In this document: piece by piece, positions 26,101-38,649 of the stretch
How positions within the stretch are numbered: position 1 is the first letter of the stretch
Layout of the letters: each line of letters starts with the position of its first letter
From: Tomocerus qinae
Taxonomy: Eukaryota > Arthropoda > Collembola > Entomobryomorpha > Tomoceridae
Assembly (NCBI GenBank): GCA_020055645.1
Contig: JAECZT010000006.1
Coordinates: forward strand, 124,001 to 188,000
Length of the DNA stretch: 64,000 nt
Reading direction: 5' to 3'
The notes under the pieces: model-generated
What the model was told of the DNA's origin: nothing
Database searches by the model: none
The model's input: the letters and a program-made list of their open reading frames with translations, nothing else
Position numbers and translations under genes: made by a program

Positions 26101-29100
26101 TTTTTTTCAAGTGTCTAGTCTTCATTAATGTTATATTACTAAGGTTTTTGGTCTCCTCGTACAAGCTCAAAAAAATGATTTTTTTCAAGTGTCTAGTCTT
26201 CATTAATGTTATATTACTAAGGTTTTTGGTCTCCTCGTACAAGCTCAAAAAATGATTTTTTTCAAGTGGTTCTCTAAATAGACGTTATATTACTAAGGTT
26301 TTTGGTCTCCTCGTACAAGCTCAAAAAAATGATTTTTTTCAAGTGTCTAGCCTTCATTAATGTTATATTACTAAGGTTTTTGGTCTCCTCGTACAAGCTC
26401 AAAAAATGATTTTTTTCAAGTGGTTCTCTAAATAGACGTTATATTACTAAGGTTTTTGGTCTCCTCGTACAAGCTCAAAAAAATGATTTTTTTCAAGTGT
26501 CTAGTCTTCATTAATGTTATATTACTAAGGTTTTTGGTCTCCTCGTACAAGCTCAAAAAATGATTTTTTTCAAGTGTCTAGTCTTCATTAATGTTATATT
26601 ACTAAGGTTTTTGGTCTCCTCGTACAAGCTTAAAAAAATGATTTTTTTCAAGTGTCTAGCCTTCATTAATGTTATATTACTAATGTTTTTGGTCTCCTCG
26701 TACAAGCTCAAAAAAATGATTTTTTTCAAGTGGTTCTCTAAATAGACGTTATATTACTAAGGTTTTTGGTCTCCTCGTACAAGCTCAAAAAATGATTTTT
26801 TCAAGTGGTTCTCTAAATAGACGTTATATTACTAAGGTTTTTGGTCTCCTCGTACAAGCTCAAAAAAATGATTTTTTTCAAGTGTCTAGTCTTCATTAAT
26901 GTTATATTACTAATGTTTTTGGTCTCCTCGTACAAGCTCAAAAAATTGATTTTTTTCAAGTGGTTCTCTAAATAGACGTTATATTACTAAGGTTTTTGGT
27001 CTCCTCGTACAAGCTCAAAAAAATGATTTTTTTCAAGTGTCTAGTCTTCATTAATGTTATATTACTAAGGTTTTTGGTCTCCTCGTACAAGCTCAAAAAA
27101 ATGATTTTTTCCAAGTGGTTCTCTAAATAGACGTTATATTACTAAGGTTTTTGGTCTCCTCGTACAAGCTCAAAAAAATGATTTTTTTCAAGTGTCTAGT
27201 CTTCATTAATGTTATATTACTAAGGTTTTTGGTCTCCTCGTACAAGCTCAAAAAATGATTTTTTTAAAGTGTTTCTCTAAATAAACGTTATATAACTAAG
27301 GTTTTTGGTCTCCTCGTACAAGCTCAAAAAAATGATTTTTTTCAAGTGTCTAGTCTTCATTAATGTTATATTACTAAGGTTTTTGGTCTCCTCGTACAAG
27401 CTCAAAAAATGATTTTTTTCAAGTGTCTAGTCTTTATCAATGTTATATTACTAAGGTTTGTGGTCTCCTCGTACAAGCTCAAAAAAATGATTTTTTTCAA
27501 GTGTCTAGCCTTCATTAATGTTATATTACTAATGTTTTTGGTCTCCTCGTACAAGCTCAAAAAAATGATTTTTTTCAAGTGGTTCTCTAAATAGACGTTA
27601 TATTACTAAGGTTTTTGGTCTCCTCGTACAAGCTCAAAAAAATGATTTTTTTCAAGTGGTTCTCTAAATAGACGTTATATTACTAAGGTTTTTGGTCTCC
27701 TCGTACAAGCTCAAAAAATGATTTTTTTCAAGTGTCTAGTCTTCATTAATGTTATATTACTAATGTTTTTGGTCTCCTCGTACAAGCTCAAAAAAATGAT
27801 TTTTTCCAAGTGGTTCTCTAAATAGACGTTATATTACTAAGGTTTTTGGTCTCCTCGTACAAGCTCAAAAAAATGATTTTTTCCAAGTGGTTCTCTAAAT
27901 AGACGTTATATTACTAAGGTTTTTGGTCTCCTCGTACAAGCTCAAAAAAATGATTTTTTTCAAGTGTCTAGTCTTTATTAATGTTATATTACTAATGTTT
28001 TTGGTCTCCTCGTACAAGCTCAAAAAAATGATTTTTTTCAAGTGGTTCTCTAAATAGACGTTATATTACTAAGGTTTTTGGTCTCCTCGTACAAGCTCAA
28101 AAAAATGATTTTTTTCAAGTGTCTAATCTTTATTAATGTTATATTACTAAGGTTTTTGGTCTCCTCGTACAAGCTCAAAAAAATGATTTTTTTCAAGTGG
28201 TTCTCTAAATAGACGTTATATTACTAAGGTTTTTGGTCTCCTCGTACAAGCTCAAAAAAATGATTTTTTTCAAGTGTCTAGTCTTCATTAATGTTATATT
28301 ACTAAGGTTTTTGGTCTCCTCGTACAAGCTCAAAAAATGATTTTTTTCAAGTGTCTAGCCTTCATTAATGTTATATTACTAATGTTTTTGGTCTCCTCGT
28401 ACAAGCTCAAAAAAATGATTTTTTTCAAGTGGTTCTCTAAATAGACGTTATATTACTAAGGTTTTTGGTCTCCTCGTACAAGCTCAAAAAAATGATTTTT
28501 TTCAAGTGTCTAGTCTTCATTAATGTTATATTACTAAGGTTTTTGGTCTCCTCGTACAAGCTCAAAAAAATGATTTTTTTCAAGTGTCTAGTCTTCATTA
28601 ATGTTATATTACTAAGGTTTTTGGTCTCCTCGTACAAGCTCAAAAAAATGATTTTTTTCAAGTGGTTCTCTAAATAGACGTTATATTACTAAGGTTTTTG
28701 GTCTCCTCGTACAAGCTCAAAAAAATGATTTTTTTCAAGTGTCTAGTCTTCATTAATGTTATATTACTAAGGTTTTTGGTCTCCTCGTACAAGCTCAAAA
28801 AAATGATTTTTTTCAAGTGGTTCTCTAAATAGACGTTATATTACTAAGGTTTTTGGTCTCCTCGTACAAGCTCAAAAAAATGATTTTTTTCAAGTGTCTA
28901 GTCTTCATTAATGTTATATTACTAAGGTTTTTGGTCTCCTCGTACAAGCTCAAAAAAATGATTTTTTTCAAGTGGTTCTCTAAATAGACGTTATATTACT
29001 AAGGTTTTTGGTCTCCTCGTACAAGCTCAAAAAAATGATTTTTTTCAAGTGGTTCTCTACATAGACGTTATATTACTAAGGTTTTTGGTCTCCTCGTACA

Positions 29101-30929
29101 AGCTCAAAAAATGATTTTTTTAAAGTGTCTAGTCTTCATTAATGTTATATTACTAAGGTTTTTGGTCTCCTCGTACAAGCTCAAAAAATTGATTTTTTTC
29201 AAGTGTCTAGCCTTCATTAATGTTATATTACTAAGGTTTTTGGTCTCCTCGTACAAGCTCAAAAAAATGATTTTTTTCAAGTGTCTAGTCTTCATTAATG
29301 TTATATTACTAAGGTTTTTGGTCTCCTCGTACAAGCTCAAAAAAATGATTTTTTTCAAGTGGTTCTCTAAATAGACGTTATATTACTAAGGTTTTTGGTC
29401 TCCTCGTACAAGCTCAAAAAAATGATTTTTTTCAAGTGTCTAGTCTTCATTAATGTTATATTACTAAGGTTTTTGGTCTCCTCGTACAAGATCAAAAAAT
29501 GATTTTTTTCAAGTGTTTCTCTAAATAAACGTTATATTACTAAGGTTTTTGGTCTCCTCGTACAAGCTCAAAAAAATGATTTTTTTCAAGTGTCTAGTCT
29601 TCATTAATGTTATATTACTAAGGTTTTTGGTCTCCTCGTACAAGCTCAAAAAAATGATTTTTTTCAAGTGTCTAGTCTTTATCAATGTTATATTACTAAG
29701 GTTTGTGGTCTCCTCGTACAAGCTCAAAAAAATGATTTTTTTCAAGTGTCTAGCCTTCATTAATGTTATATTACTAAGGTTTTTGGTCTCCTCGTACAAG
29801 CTCAAAAAAATGATTTTTTTCAAGTGGTTCTCTAAATAGACGTTATATTACTAAGGTTTTTGGTCTCCTCGTACAAGCTCAAAAAAATGATTTTTTTCAA
29901 GTGGTTCTCTAAATAGACGTTATATTACTAAGGTTTTTGGTCTCCTCGTACAAGCTCAAAAAATGATTTTTTTCAAGTGTCTAGTCTTCATTAATGTTAT
30001 ATTACTAAGGTTTTTGGTCTCCTCGTACAAGCTCAAAAAAATGATTTTTTTCAAGTGTCTAGTCTTTATTAATGTTATATTACTAAGGTTTTTGGTCTCC
30101 TCGTACAAGCTCAAAAAAATGATTTTTTCAAGTGGTTCTCTACATAGACGTTATATTACTAAGGTTTTTGGTCTCCTCGTACAAGCTCAAAAAAATGATT
30201 TTTTTAAAGTGTCTAGTCTTCATTAATGTTATATTACTAATGTTTTTGGTCTCCTCGTACAAGCTCAAAAAATTGATTTTTTCCAAGTGGTTCTCTAAAT
30301 AGACGTTATATTACTAAGGTTTTTGGTCTCCTCGTACAAGCTCAAAAAAATGATTTTTTTCAAGTGTCTAGTCTTTATTAATGTTATATTACTAAGGTTT
30401 TTGGTCTCCTCGTACAAGCTCAAAAAAATGAATTTTTTCAAGTGTCTAGTCTTTATTAATGTTATATTACTAAGGTTTATGGTCTCCTCGTACAAGCTCA
30501 AAAAAATGATTTTTTTCAAGTGTCTAGTCTTCATTAATGTTATATTACTAAGGTTTTTGGTCTCCTCGTACAAGCTCAAAAAATGATTTTTTTCAAGTGT
30601 TTCTCTAAATAAACGTTATATTACTAAGGTTTTTGGTCTCCTCGTACAAGCTCAAAAAAATGATTTTTTTCAAGTGTCTAGTCTTCATTAATGTTATATT
30701 ACTAAGGTTTTTGGTCTCCTCGTACAAGCTCAAAAAATGATTTTTTTCAAGTGTCTAGTCTTTATCAATGTTATATTACTAAGGTTTGTGGTCTCCTCGT
30801 ACAAGCTCAAAAAATGATTTTTTTCAAGTGTCTAGCCTTCATTAATGTTATATTACTAATGTTTTTGGTCTCCTCGTACAAGCTCAAAAAAATGATTTTT
30901 TTCAAGTGGTTCTCTAAATAGACGTTATA

Positions 30930-31001
30930 TTACTAAGGTTTTTGGTCTCCTCGTACAAGCTCAAAAAAATGATTTTTTTCAAGTGGTTCTTTAACGTTAT
31001 A
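30930..31001 (+). repeat. Shortened B monomer, 72 bp
   Basis: The cassette is reduced to GTTCTTTAAC before GTTATA, five bases shorter than a standard B unit. The core is intact. Confidence 0.85.
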
Positions 31002-31543
31002 TTACTAAGGTTTTTGGTCTCCTCGTACAAGCTCAAAAAAATGATTTTTTTCAAGTGTCTAGTCTTCATTAATGTTATATTACTAATGTTTTTGGTCTCC
31101 TCGTACAAGCTCAAAAAAATGATTTTTTCCAAGTGGTTCTCTAAATAGACGTTATATTACTAAGGTTTTTGGTCTCCTCGTACAAGCTCAAAAAAATGAT
31201 TTTTTTCAAGTGGTTCTATAAATAGACGTTATATTACTAAGGTTTTTGGTCTCCTCGTACAAGCTCAAAAAAATGATTTTTTTCAAGTGTCTAGTCTTCA
31301 TTAATGTTATATTACTAAGGTTTTTGGTCTCCTCGTACAAGCTCAAAAAAATGATTTTTTTCAAGTGGTTCTCTAAATAGACGTTATATTACTAAGGTTT
31401 TTGGTCTCCTCGTACAAGCTCAAAAAAATGATTTTTTTCAAGTGTCTAGTCTTCATTAATGTTATATTACTAATGTTTTTGGTCTCCTCGTACAAGCTCA
31501 AAAAATTGATTTTTTTCAAGTGGTTCTCTAAATAGACGTTATA

Positions 31544-31620
31544 TTACTAAGGTTTTTGGTCTCCTCGTACAAGCTCAAAAAAATGATTTTTTTCAAGTGG
31601 TTCTCTAAATAGACGTTATA
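31544..31620 (+). repeat. Representative B-type monomer, 77 bp
   Basis: The core is the same as in A units, but CAAGTG is followed by the 15-bp cassette GTTCTCTAAATAGAC before GTTATA. This makes the unit one base shorter and adds a second CpG (GACGTT). The TAAATAG contains in-frame stops, so B units end most plus-strand open frames. B cassettes are absent from the left block and abundant to the right of the gap. They are clearly related to the C cassette TTTCTCTAAATAAAC (two substitutions), but align poorly to the A cassette. Confidence 0.93.
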
Positions 31621-32006
31621 TTACTAAGGTTTTTGGTCTCCTCGTACAAGCTCAAAAAAATGATTTTTTCAAGTGGTTCTCTAAATAGACGTTATATTAC
31701 TAAGGTTTTTGGTCTCCTCGTACAAGCTCAAAAAAATGATTTTTTTCAAGTGTCTAGTCTTCATTAATGTTATATTACTAAGGTTTTTGGTCTCCTCGTA
31801 CAAGCTCAAAAAATGATTTTTTTCAATTGTTTCTTTAAATAAACGTTATATAACTAAGGTTTTTGGTCTCCTCGTACAAGCTCAAAAAAATGATTTTTTT
31901 CAAGTGTCTAGTCTTCATTAATGTTATATTACTAAGGTTTTTGGTCTCCTCGTACAAGCTCAAAAAAATGATTTTTTTCAAGTGTCTAGTCTTTATCAAT
32001 GTTATA

Positions 32007-32084
32007 TTACTAAGGTTTTTGGTCTCCTCGTACAAGCTCAAAAAAATGATTTTTTTCAAGTGTCTAGCCTTCATTAATGTTATA
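32007..32084 (+). repeat. Representative G-type monomer, 78 bp
   Basis: The cassette is TCTAGCCTTCATTAAT, one base different from A (GCC for GTC). The following unit here starts TTACTAATG, as is usual after a G unit. The same linkage is repeated dozens of times in the right block, for example near 19.6, 22.3, 25.65, 27.5, 40.0, 43.4 and 51.1 kb. Confidence 0.9.
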
Positions 32085-32162
32085 TTACTAATGTTTTTGG
32101 TCTCCTCGTACAAGCTCAAAAAAATGATTTTTTTCAAGTGTCTAGTCTTCATTAATGTTATA

Positions 32163-32240
32163 TTACTAAGGTTTTTGGTCTCCTCGTACAAGCTCAAAAA
32201 AATGATTTTTTTCAAGTGTGTGGTCTTTATTAATGTTATA
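32163..32240 (+). repeat. Representative V-type monomer, 78 bp
   Basis: The cassette is TGTGGTCTTTATTAAT. V units occur only in the right block, often directly after a unit with cassette TCTAGCCTTAATGAAT or TCTAACCTTAATGAAT. They are frequently followed by a start reading TTACTAAGGTTTGTGG or by the GGGCTCC variant of the core. This non-random neighbourhood shows that V units spread as part of a multi-monomer block rather than singly. Confidence 0.88.
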
Positions 32241-32318
32241 TTACTAAGGTTTTTGGTCTCCTCGTACAAGCTCAAAAAAATGATTTTTTTCAAGTGTCTA
32301 GTCTTCATTAATGTTATA
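32241..32318 (+). repeat. Representative A-type monomer, 78 bp
   Basis: This unit shows the canonical order: TTACTAAGG at 1-9, T tract to 14, GGTCTCCTCGTACAAGCTC at 15-33, seven A at 34-40, TGA at 41-43, seven T at 44-50, CAAGTG at 51-56, the cassette TCTAGTCTTCATTAAT at 57-72 and GTTATA at 73-78. It holds GGTCTC (BsaI), GTAC (RsaI) and AGCT (AluI) sites and a single CpG inside CTCGTAC. Its length is a multiple of three with no stop in one plus-strand and one minus-strand frame, which explains the mirrored open frames along the array. The unit boundary chosen here is arbitrary, as in any tandem repeat. Confidence 0.95.
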
Positions 32319-35300
32319 TTACTAATGTTTTTGGTCTCCTCGTACAAGCTCAAAAAAATGATTTTTTCCAAGTGGTTCTCTAAATAGACGTTATATTACT
32401 AAGGTTTTTGGTCTCCTCGTACAAGCTCAAAAAAATGATTTTTTTCAAGTGTCTAGTCTTCATTATTGTTATATTACTAAGGTTTTTGGTCTCCTCGTAC
32501 AAGCTCAAAAAAATGATTTTTTCCAAGTGGTTCTCTAAATAGACGTTATATTACTAAGGTTTTTGGTCTCCTCGTACAAGCTCAAAAAAATGATTTTTTT
32601 CAAGTGGTTCTCTACATAGACGTTATATTACTAAGGTTTTTGGTCTCCTCGTACAAGCTCAAAAAAATGATTTTTTTCAAGTGTCTAGTCTTCATTAATG
32701 TTATATTACTAATGTTTTTGGTCTCCTCGTACAAGCTCAAAAAAATGATTTTTTTCAAGTGGTTCTCTAAATAGACGTTATATTACTAAGGTTTTTGGTC
32801 TCCTCGTACAAGCTCAAAAAAATGATTTTTTTCAAGTGTCTAGTCTTCATTAATGTTATATTACTAAGGTTTTTGGTCTCCTCGTACAAGCTCAAAAAAA
32901 TGATTTTTTTCAAGTGGTTCTCTAAATAGACGTTATATTACTAAGGTTTTTGGTCTCCTCGTACAAGCTCAAAAAAATGATTTTTTCCAAGTGGTTCTCT
33001 AAATAGACGTTATATTACTAAGGTTTTTGGTCTCCTCGTACAAGCTCAAAAAAATGATTTTTTTCAAGTGTCTAGTCTTCATTAATGTTATATTACTAAT
33101 GTTTTTGGTCTCCTCGTACAAGCTCAAAAAATGATTTTTTCCAAGTGGTTCTCTAAATAGACGTTATATTACTAAGGTTTTTGGTCTCCTCGTACAAGCT
33201 CAAAAAAATGATTTTTTTAAAGTGTCTAGTCTTCATTAATGTTATATTACTAAGGTTTTTGGTCTCCTCGTACAAGCTCAAAAAAATGATTTTTTCCAAG
33301 TGGTTCTCTAAATAGACGTTATATTACTAAGGTTTTTGGTCTCCTCGTACAAGCTCAAAAAAATGATTTTTTTCAAGTGGTTCTCTAAATAGACGTTATA
33401 TTACTAAGGTTTTTGGTCTCCTCGTACAAGCTCAAAAAAATGATTTTTTTCAAGTGTCTAGTCTTCATTAATGTTATATTACTAAGGTTTTTGGTCTCCT
33501 CGTACAAGCTCAAAAAAATGATTTTTTTCAAGTGGTTCTCTAAATAGACGTTATATTACTAAGGTTTTTGGTCTCCTCGTACAAGCTCAAAAAAATGATT
33601 TTTTTCAAGTGTCTAGTCTTCATTAATGTTATATTACTAAGGTTTTTGGTCTCCTCGTACAAGCTCAAAAAATGATTTTTTCCAAGTGGTTCTCTAAATA
33701 GACGTTATATTACTAAGGTTTTTGGTCTCCTCGTACAAGCTCAAAAAAATGATTTTTTTCAAGTGTCTAGCCTTCATTAATGTTATATTACTAAGGTTTT
33801 TGGTCTCCTCGTACAAGCTCAAAAAAATGATTTTTTCCAAGTGGTTCTCTAAATAGACGTTATATTACTAAGGTTTTTGGTCTCCTCGTACAAGCTCAAA
33901 AAAATGATTTTTTTCAAGTGGTTCTCTAAATAGACGTTATATTACTAAGGTTTTTGGTCTCCTCGTACAAGCTCAAAAAAATGATTTTTTTCAAGTGTCT
34001 AGTCTTCATTAATGTTATATTACTAAGGTTTTTGGTCTCCTCGTACAAGCTCAAAAAATTGATTTTTTCCAAGTGGTTCTCTAAATAGACGTTATATTAC
34101 TAAGGTTTTTGGTCTCCTCGTACAAGCTCAAAAAAATGATTTTTTTCAAGTGGTTCTCTAAATAGACGTTATATTACTAAGGTTTTTGGTCTCCTCGTAC
34201 AAGCTCAAAAAAATGATTTTTTTCAAGTGTCTAGTCTTCAATAATGTTATATTACTAAGGTTTTTGGTCTCCTCGTACAAGCTCAAAAAAATGATTTTTT
34301 TCAAGTGTCTAGTCTTCATTAATGTTATATTACTAAGGTTTTTGGTCTCCTCGTACAAGCTCAAAAAAATGATTTTTTCCAAGTGGTTCTCTAAATAGAC
34401 GTTATATTACTAAGGTTTTTGGTCTCCTCGTACAAGCTCAAAAAAATGATTTTTTTCAAGTGTCTAGTCTTCATTAATGTTATATTACTAAGGTTTTTGG
34501 TCTCCTCGTACAAGCTCAAAAAAATGATTTTTTCCAAGTGGTTCTCTAAATAGACGTTATATTACTAAGGTTTTTGGTCTCCTCGTACAAGCTCAAAAAA
34601 ATGATTTTTTTCAAGTGTCTAGTCTTCATTAATGTTATATTACTAAGGTTTTTGGTCTCCTCGTACAAGCTCAAAAAAATGATTTTTTCCAAGTGGTTCT
34701 CTAAATAGACGTTATATTACTAAGGTTTTTGGTCTCCTCGTACAAGCTCAAAAAAATGATTTTTTTCAAGTGGTTCTCTACATAGACGTTATATTACTAA
34801 GGTTTTTGGTCTCCTCGTACAAGCTCAAAAAAATGATTTTTTTAAAGTGTCTAGTCTTCATTAATGTTATATTACTAATGTTTTTGGTCTCCTCGTAGAA
34901 GCTCAAAAAATTGAATTTTTTCAAGTGGTTCTCTAAATAGACGTTATATTACTAAGGTTTTTGGTCTCCTCGTACAAGCTCAAAAAAATGATTTTTTTCA
35001 AGTGTCTAGTCTTCATTAATGTTATATTACTAAGGTTTTTGGTCTCCTCGTACAAGCTCAAAAAAATGATTTTTTCCAAGTGGTTCTCTAAATAGACGTT
35101 ATATTACTAAGGTTTTTGGTCTCCTCGTACAAGCTCAAAAAAATGATTTTTTTCAAGTGGTTCTCTACATAGACGTTATATTACTAAGGTTTTTGGTCTC
35201 CTCGTACAAGCTCAAAAAAATGATTTTTTTAAAGTGTCTAGTCTTCATTAATGTTATATTACTAAGGTTTTTGGTCTCCTCGTACAAGCTCAAAAAATTG

Positions 35301-37734
35301 AATTTTTTCAAGTGGTTCTCTAAATAGACGTTATATTACTAAGGTTTTTGGTCTCCTCGTACAAGCTCAAAAAAATGATTTTTTTCAAGTGGTTCTCTAC
35401 ATAGACGTTATATTACTAATGTTTTTGGTCTCCTCGTACAAGCTCAAAAAAATAAATTTTTTCAAGTGGTTCTCTAAATAGACGTTATATTACTAAGGTT
35501 TTTGGTCTCCTCGTACAAGCTCAAAAAAATGATTTTTTTCAAGTGTCTAGTCTTCATTAATGTTATATTACTAATGTTTTTGGTCTCCTCGTACAAGCTC
35601 AAAAAAATGATTTTTTCCAAGTGGTTCTCTAAATAGACGTTATATTACTAAGGTTTTTGGTCTCCTCGTACAAGCTCAAAAAAATGATTTTTTTCAAGTG
35701 TCTAGTCTTCATTAATGTTATATTACTAAGGTTTTTGGTCTCCTCGTACAAGCTCAAAAAATGATTTTTTCCAAGTGGTTCTCTAAATAGACGTTATATT
35801 ACTAAGGTTTTTGGTCTCCTCGTACAAGCTCAAAAAAATGATTTTTTTCAAGTGTCTAGTCTTCATTAATGTTATATTACTAAGGTTTTTGGTCTCCTCG
35901 TACAAGCTCAAAAAATGATTTTTTCCAAGTGGTTCTCTAAATAGACGTTATATTACTAAGGTTTTTGGTCTCCTCGTACAAGCTCAAAAAAATGATTTTT
36001 TTCAAGTGTCTAGTCTTCATTAATGTTATATTACTAAGGTTTTTGGTCTCCTCGTACAAGCTCAAAAAAATGATTTTTTTCAATTGTTTCTTTAAATAAA
36101 CGTTATATAACTAAGGTTTTTGGTCTCCTCGTACAAGCTCAAAAAATGATTTTTTTCAAGTGTCTAGTCTTCATTAATGTTATATTACTAAGGTTTTTGG
36201 TCTCCTCGTACAAGCTCAAAAAAATGATTTTTTTCAAGTGTCTAGTCTTCATTAATGTTATATTACTAATGTTTTTGGTCTCCTCGTACAAGCTCAAAAA
36301 AATGATTTTTTTCAAGTGTCTAGTCTTCATTAATGTTATATTACTAAGGTTTTTGGTCTCCTCGTACAAGCTCAAAAAATGATTTTTTTCAAGTGGTTCT
36401 CTAAATAGACGTTATATTACTAAGGTTTTTGGTCTCCTCGTACAAGCTCAAAAAAATGATTTTTTTCAAGTGTCTAGTCTTCATTAATGTTATATTACTA
36501 AGGTTTTTGGTCTCCTCGTACAAGCTCAAAAAAATGATTTTTTCCAAGTGGTTCTCTAAATAGACGTTATATTACTAAGGTTTTTGGTCTCCTCGTACAA
36601 GCTCAAAAAAATGATTTTTTTCAAGTGTCTAGTCTTTATTAATGTTATATTACTAAGGTTTTTGGGCTCCTCGTACAAGCTCAAAAAAATGATTTTTTTC
36701 AAGTGGTTCTCTAAATAGACGTTATATTACTAAGGTTTGTGGTCTCCTCGTACAAGCTCAAAAAAATGATTTTTTTCAAGTGGTTCTATAAATAGACGTT
36801 ATATTACTAAGGTTTTTGGTCTCCTCGTACAAGCTCAAAAAAATGATTTTTTTCAAGTGTCTAGTCTTCATTAATGTTATATTACTAAGGTTTTTGGTCT
36901 CCTCGTACAAGCTCAAAAAATGATTTTTTTCAAGTGTCTAGTCTTCATTAATGTTATATTACTAAGGTTTTTGGTCTCCTCGTACAAGCTCAAAAAATGA
37001 TTTTTTTCAAGTGTCTAGCCTTAATGAATGTTATATTACTAATGTTTTTGGTCTCCTCGTACAAGCTCAAAAAAATGATTTTTTTCAAGTGTGTGGTCTT
37101 TATTAATGTTATATTACTAAGGTTTGTGGTCTCCTCGTACAAGCTCAAAAAAATGATTTTTTTCAAGTGTCTAGCCTTCATTAATGTTATATTACTAATG
37201 TTTTTGGTCTCCTCGTACAAGCTCAAAAAAATGATTTTTTCCAAGTGGTTCTCTAAATAGACGTTATATTACTAAGGTTTTTGGTCTCCTCGTACAAGCT
37301 CAAAAAAATGATTTTTTTCAAGTGTCTAGTCTTCATTAATGTTATATTACTAAGGTTTTTGGTCTCCTCGTACAAGCTCAAAAAAATGATTTTTTTCAAG
37401 TGTTTTTCTAAATAAACGTTATATTACTAAGGTTTTTGGTCTCCTCGTACAAGCTCAAAAAAATGATTTTTTTCAAGTGTCTAGTCTTCATTAATGTTAT
37501 ATTACTAAGGTTTTTGGTCTCCTCGTACAAGCTCAAAAAAATGATTTTTTTCAAGTGTCTAGTCTTTATTAATGTTATATTACTAAGGTTTTTGGTCTCC
37601 TCGTACAAGCTCAAAAAAATGATTTTTTTCAAGTGTTTCTCTAAATAGACGTTATATTACTAAGGTTTTTGGTCTCCTCGTACAAGCTCAAAAAAATGAT
37701 TTTTTTCAAGTGTCTAGTCTTCATTAATGTTATA

Positions 37735-37802
37735 TTACTAAGGTTTTTGGTCTCCTCGTACAAGCTCAAAAAAATGATTTTTTTCAAGTGGTTCTAGTTA
37801 TA
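37735..37802 (+). repeat. Shortened B monomer, 68 bp
   Basis: After CAAGTG the sequence reads GTTCTA then GTTATA, so nine bases of the B cassette are missing while the whole core is kept. It is the shortest unit I noticed in the right block. Confidence 0.85.
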
Positions 37803-38649
37803 TTACTAAGGTTTTTGGTCTCCTCGTACAAGCTCAAAAAAATGATTTTTTCCAAGTGGTTCTCTAAATAGACGTTATATTACTAAGGTTTTTGGTCTCC
37901 TCGTACAAGCTCAAAAAAATGATTTTTTTCAAGTGTCTAGTCTTCATTAATGTTATATTACTAAGGTTTTTGGTCTCCTCGTACAAGCTCAAAAAATGAT
38001 TTTTTTCAAGTGTTTCTCTAAATAAACGTTATATAACTAAGGTTTTTGGTCTCCTCGTACAAGCTCAAAAAAATGATTTTTTTCAAGTGTCTAGTCTTCA
38101 TTAATGTTATATTACTAAGGTTTTTGGTCTCCTCGTACAAGCTCAAAAAATGATTTTTTTCAAGTGTCTAGTCTTTATCAATGTTATATTACTAAGGTTT
38201 TTGGTCTCCTCGTACAAGCTCAAAAATATGATTTTTTTCAAGTGTCTAGCCTTCATTAATGTTATATTACTAATGTTTTTGGTCTCCTCGTACAAGCTCA
38301 AAAAAATGATTTTTTCAAGTGGTTCTCTAAATAGACGTTATATTACTAAGGTTTTTGGTCTCCTCGTACAAGCTCAAAAAAATGATTTTTTTCAAGTGTC
38401 TAGTCTTCATTAATGTTATATTACTAAGGTTTTTGGTCTCCTCGTACAAGCTCAAAAAAATGATTTTTTTCAAGTGTCTAGTCTTCATTAATGTTATATT
38501 ACTAAGGTTTTTGGTCTCCTCGTACAAGCTCAAAAAAATGATTTTTTCCAAGTGGTTCTCTAAATAGACGTTATATTACTAAGGTTTTTGGTCTCCTCGT
38601 ACAAGCTCAAAAAAATGATTTTTTTCAAGTGGTTCTCTAAATAGACGTT

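Larger units (their letters stand above)
31851..32318 (+). repeat. Six consecutive 78-bp monomers (longest in-frame run)
   Basis: Six units of exactly 78 bp follow each other (cassettes A, A with TATCAAT, G, A, V, A), 468 bp in total. Because each is 26 codons long, one plus-strand and one minus-strand frame stay open throughout and produce the window's two longest open frames (174 and 178 codons). The plus frame reads hydrophobic and lysine-rich repeats and the minus frame reads SLYEETKNLSNIT-type repeats. The flanking units are 77 bp with TAAATA cassettes, which close the frames. There is no codon signal beyond the repeat and no promoter or other gene context, so this is not called as coding. 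Confidence 0.9.

Noticed and set aside
31544..31620. tRNA-like or Pol III promoter origin from GGTTCTCTAAAT in B units
   Set aside because: The resemblance to a B box (GGTTCGANTCC) is weak, no A box is found at suitable distance, and C and A cassettes lose it entirely.
32274..32290. A7-TGA-T7 as rho-independent terminators
   Set aside because: The stem is pure A/T without a GC-rich part, it is present in every unit, and the array is not bacterial in character.
32241..32318. CENP-B box
   Set aside because: No segment of the monomer matches the core of the CENP-B box consensus on either strand by eye.
32241..32318. TACTAAG as an intron branch point with splice sites
   Set aside because: It occurs once per monomer as part of the satellite and there are no exons to join.
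31835..32387. Open frames of 174 and 178 codons on opposite strands as genes
   Set aside because: Both are the satellite monomer read in frame six times, many such frames start at TTG, both strands are open over the same bases, and the same peptides recur across the window. No gene context supports them.
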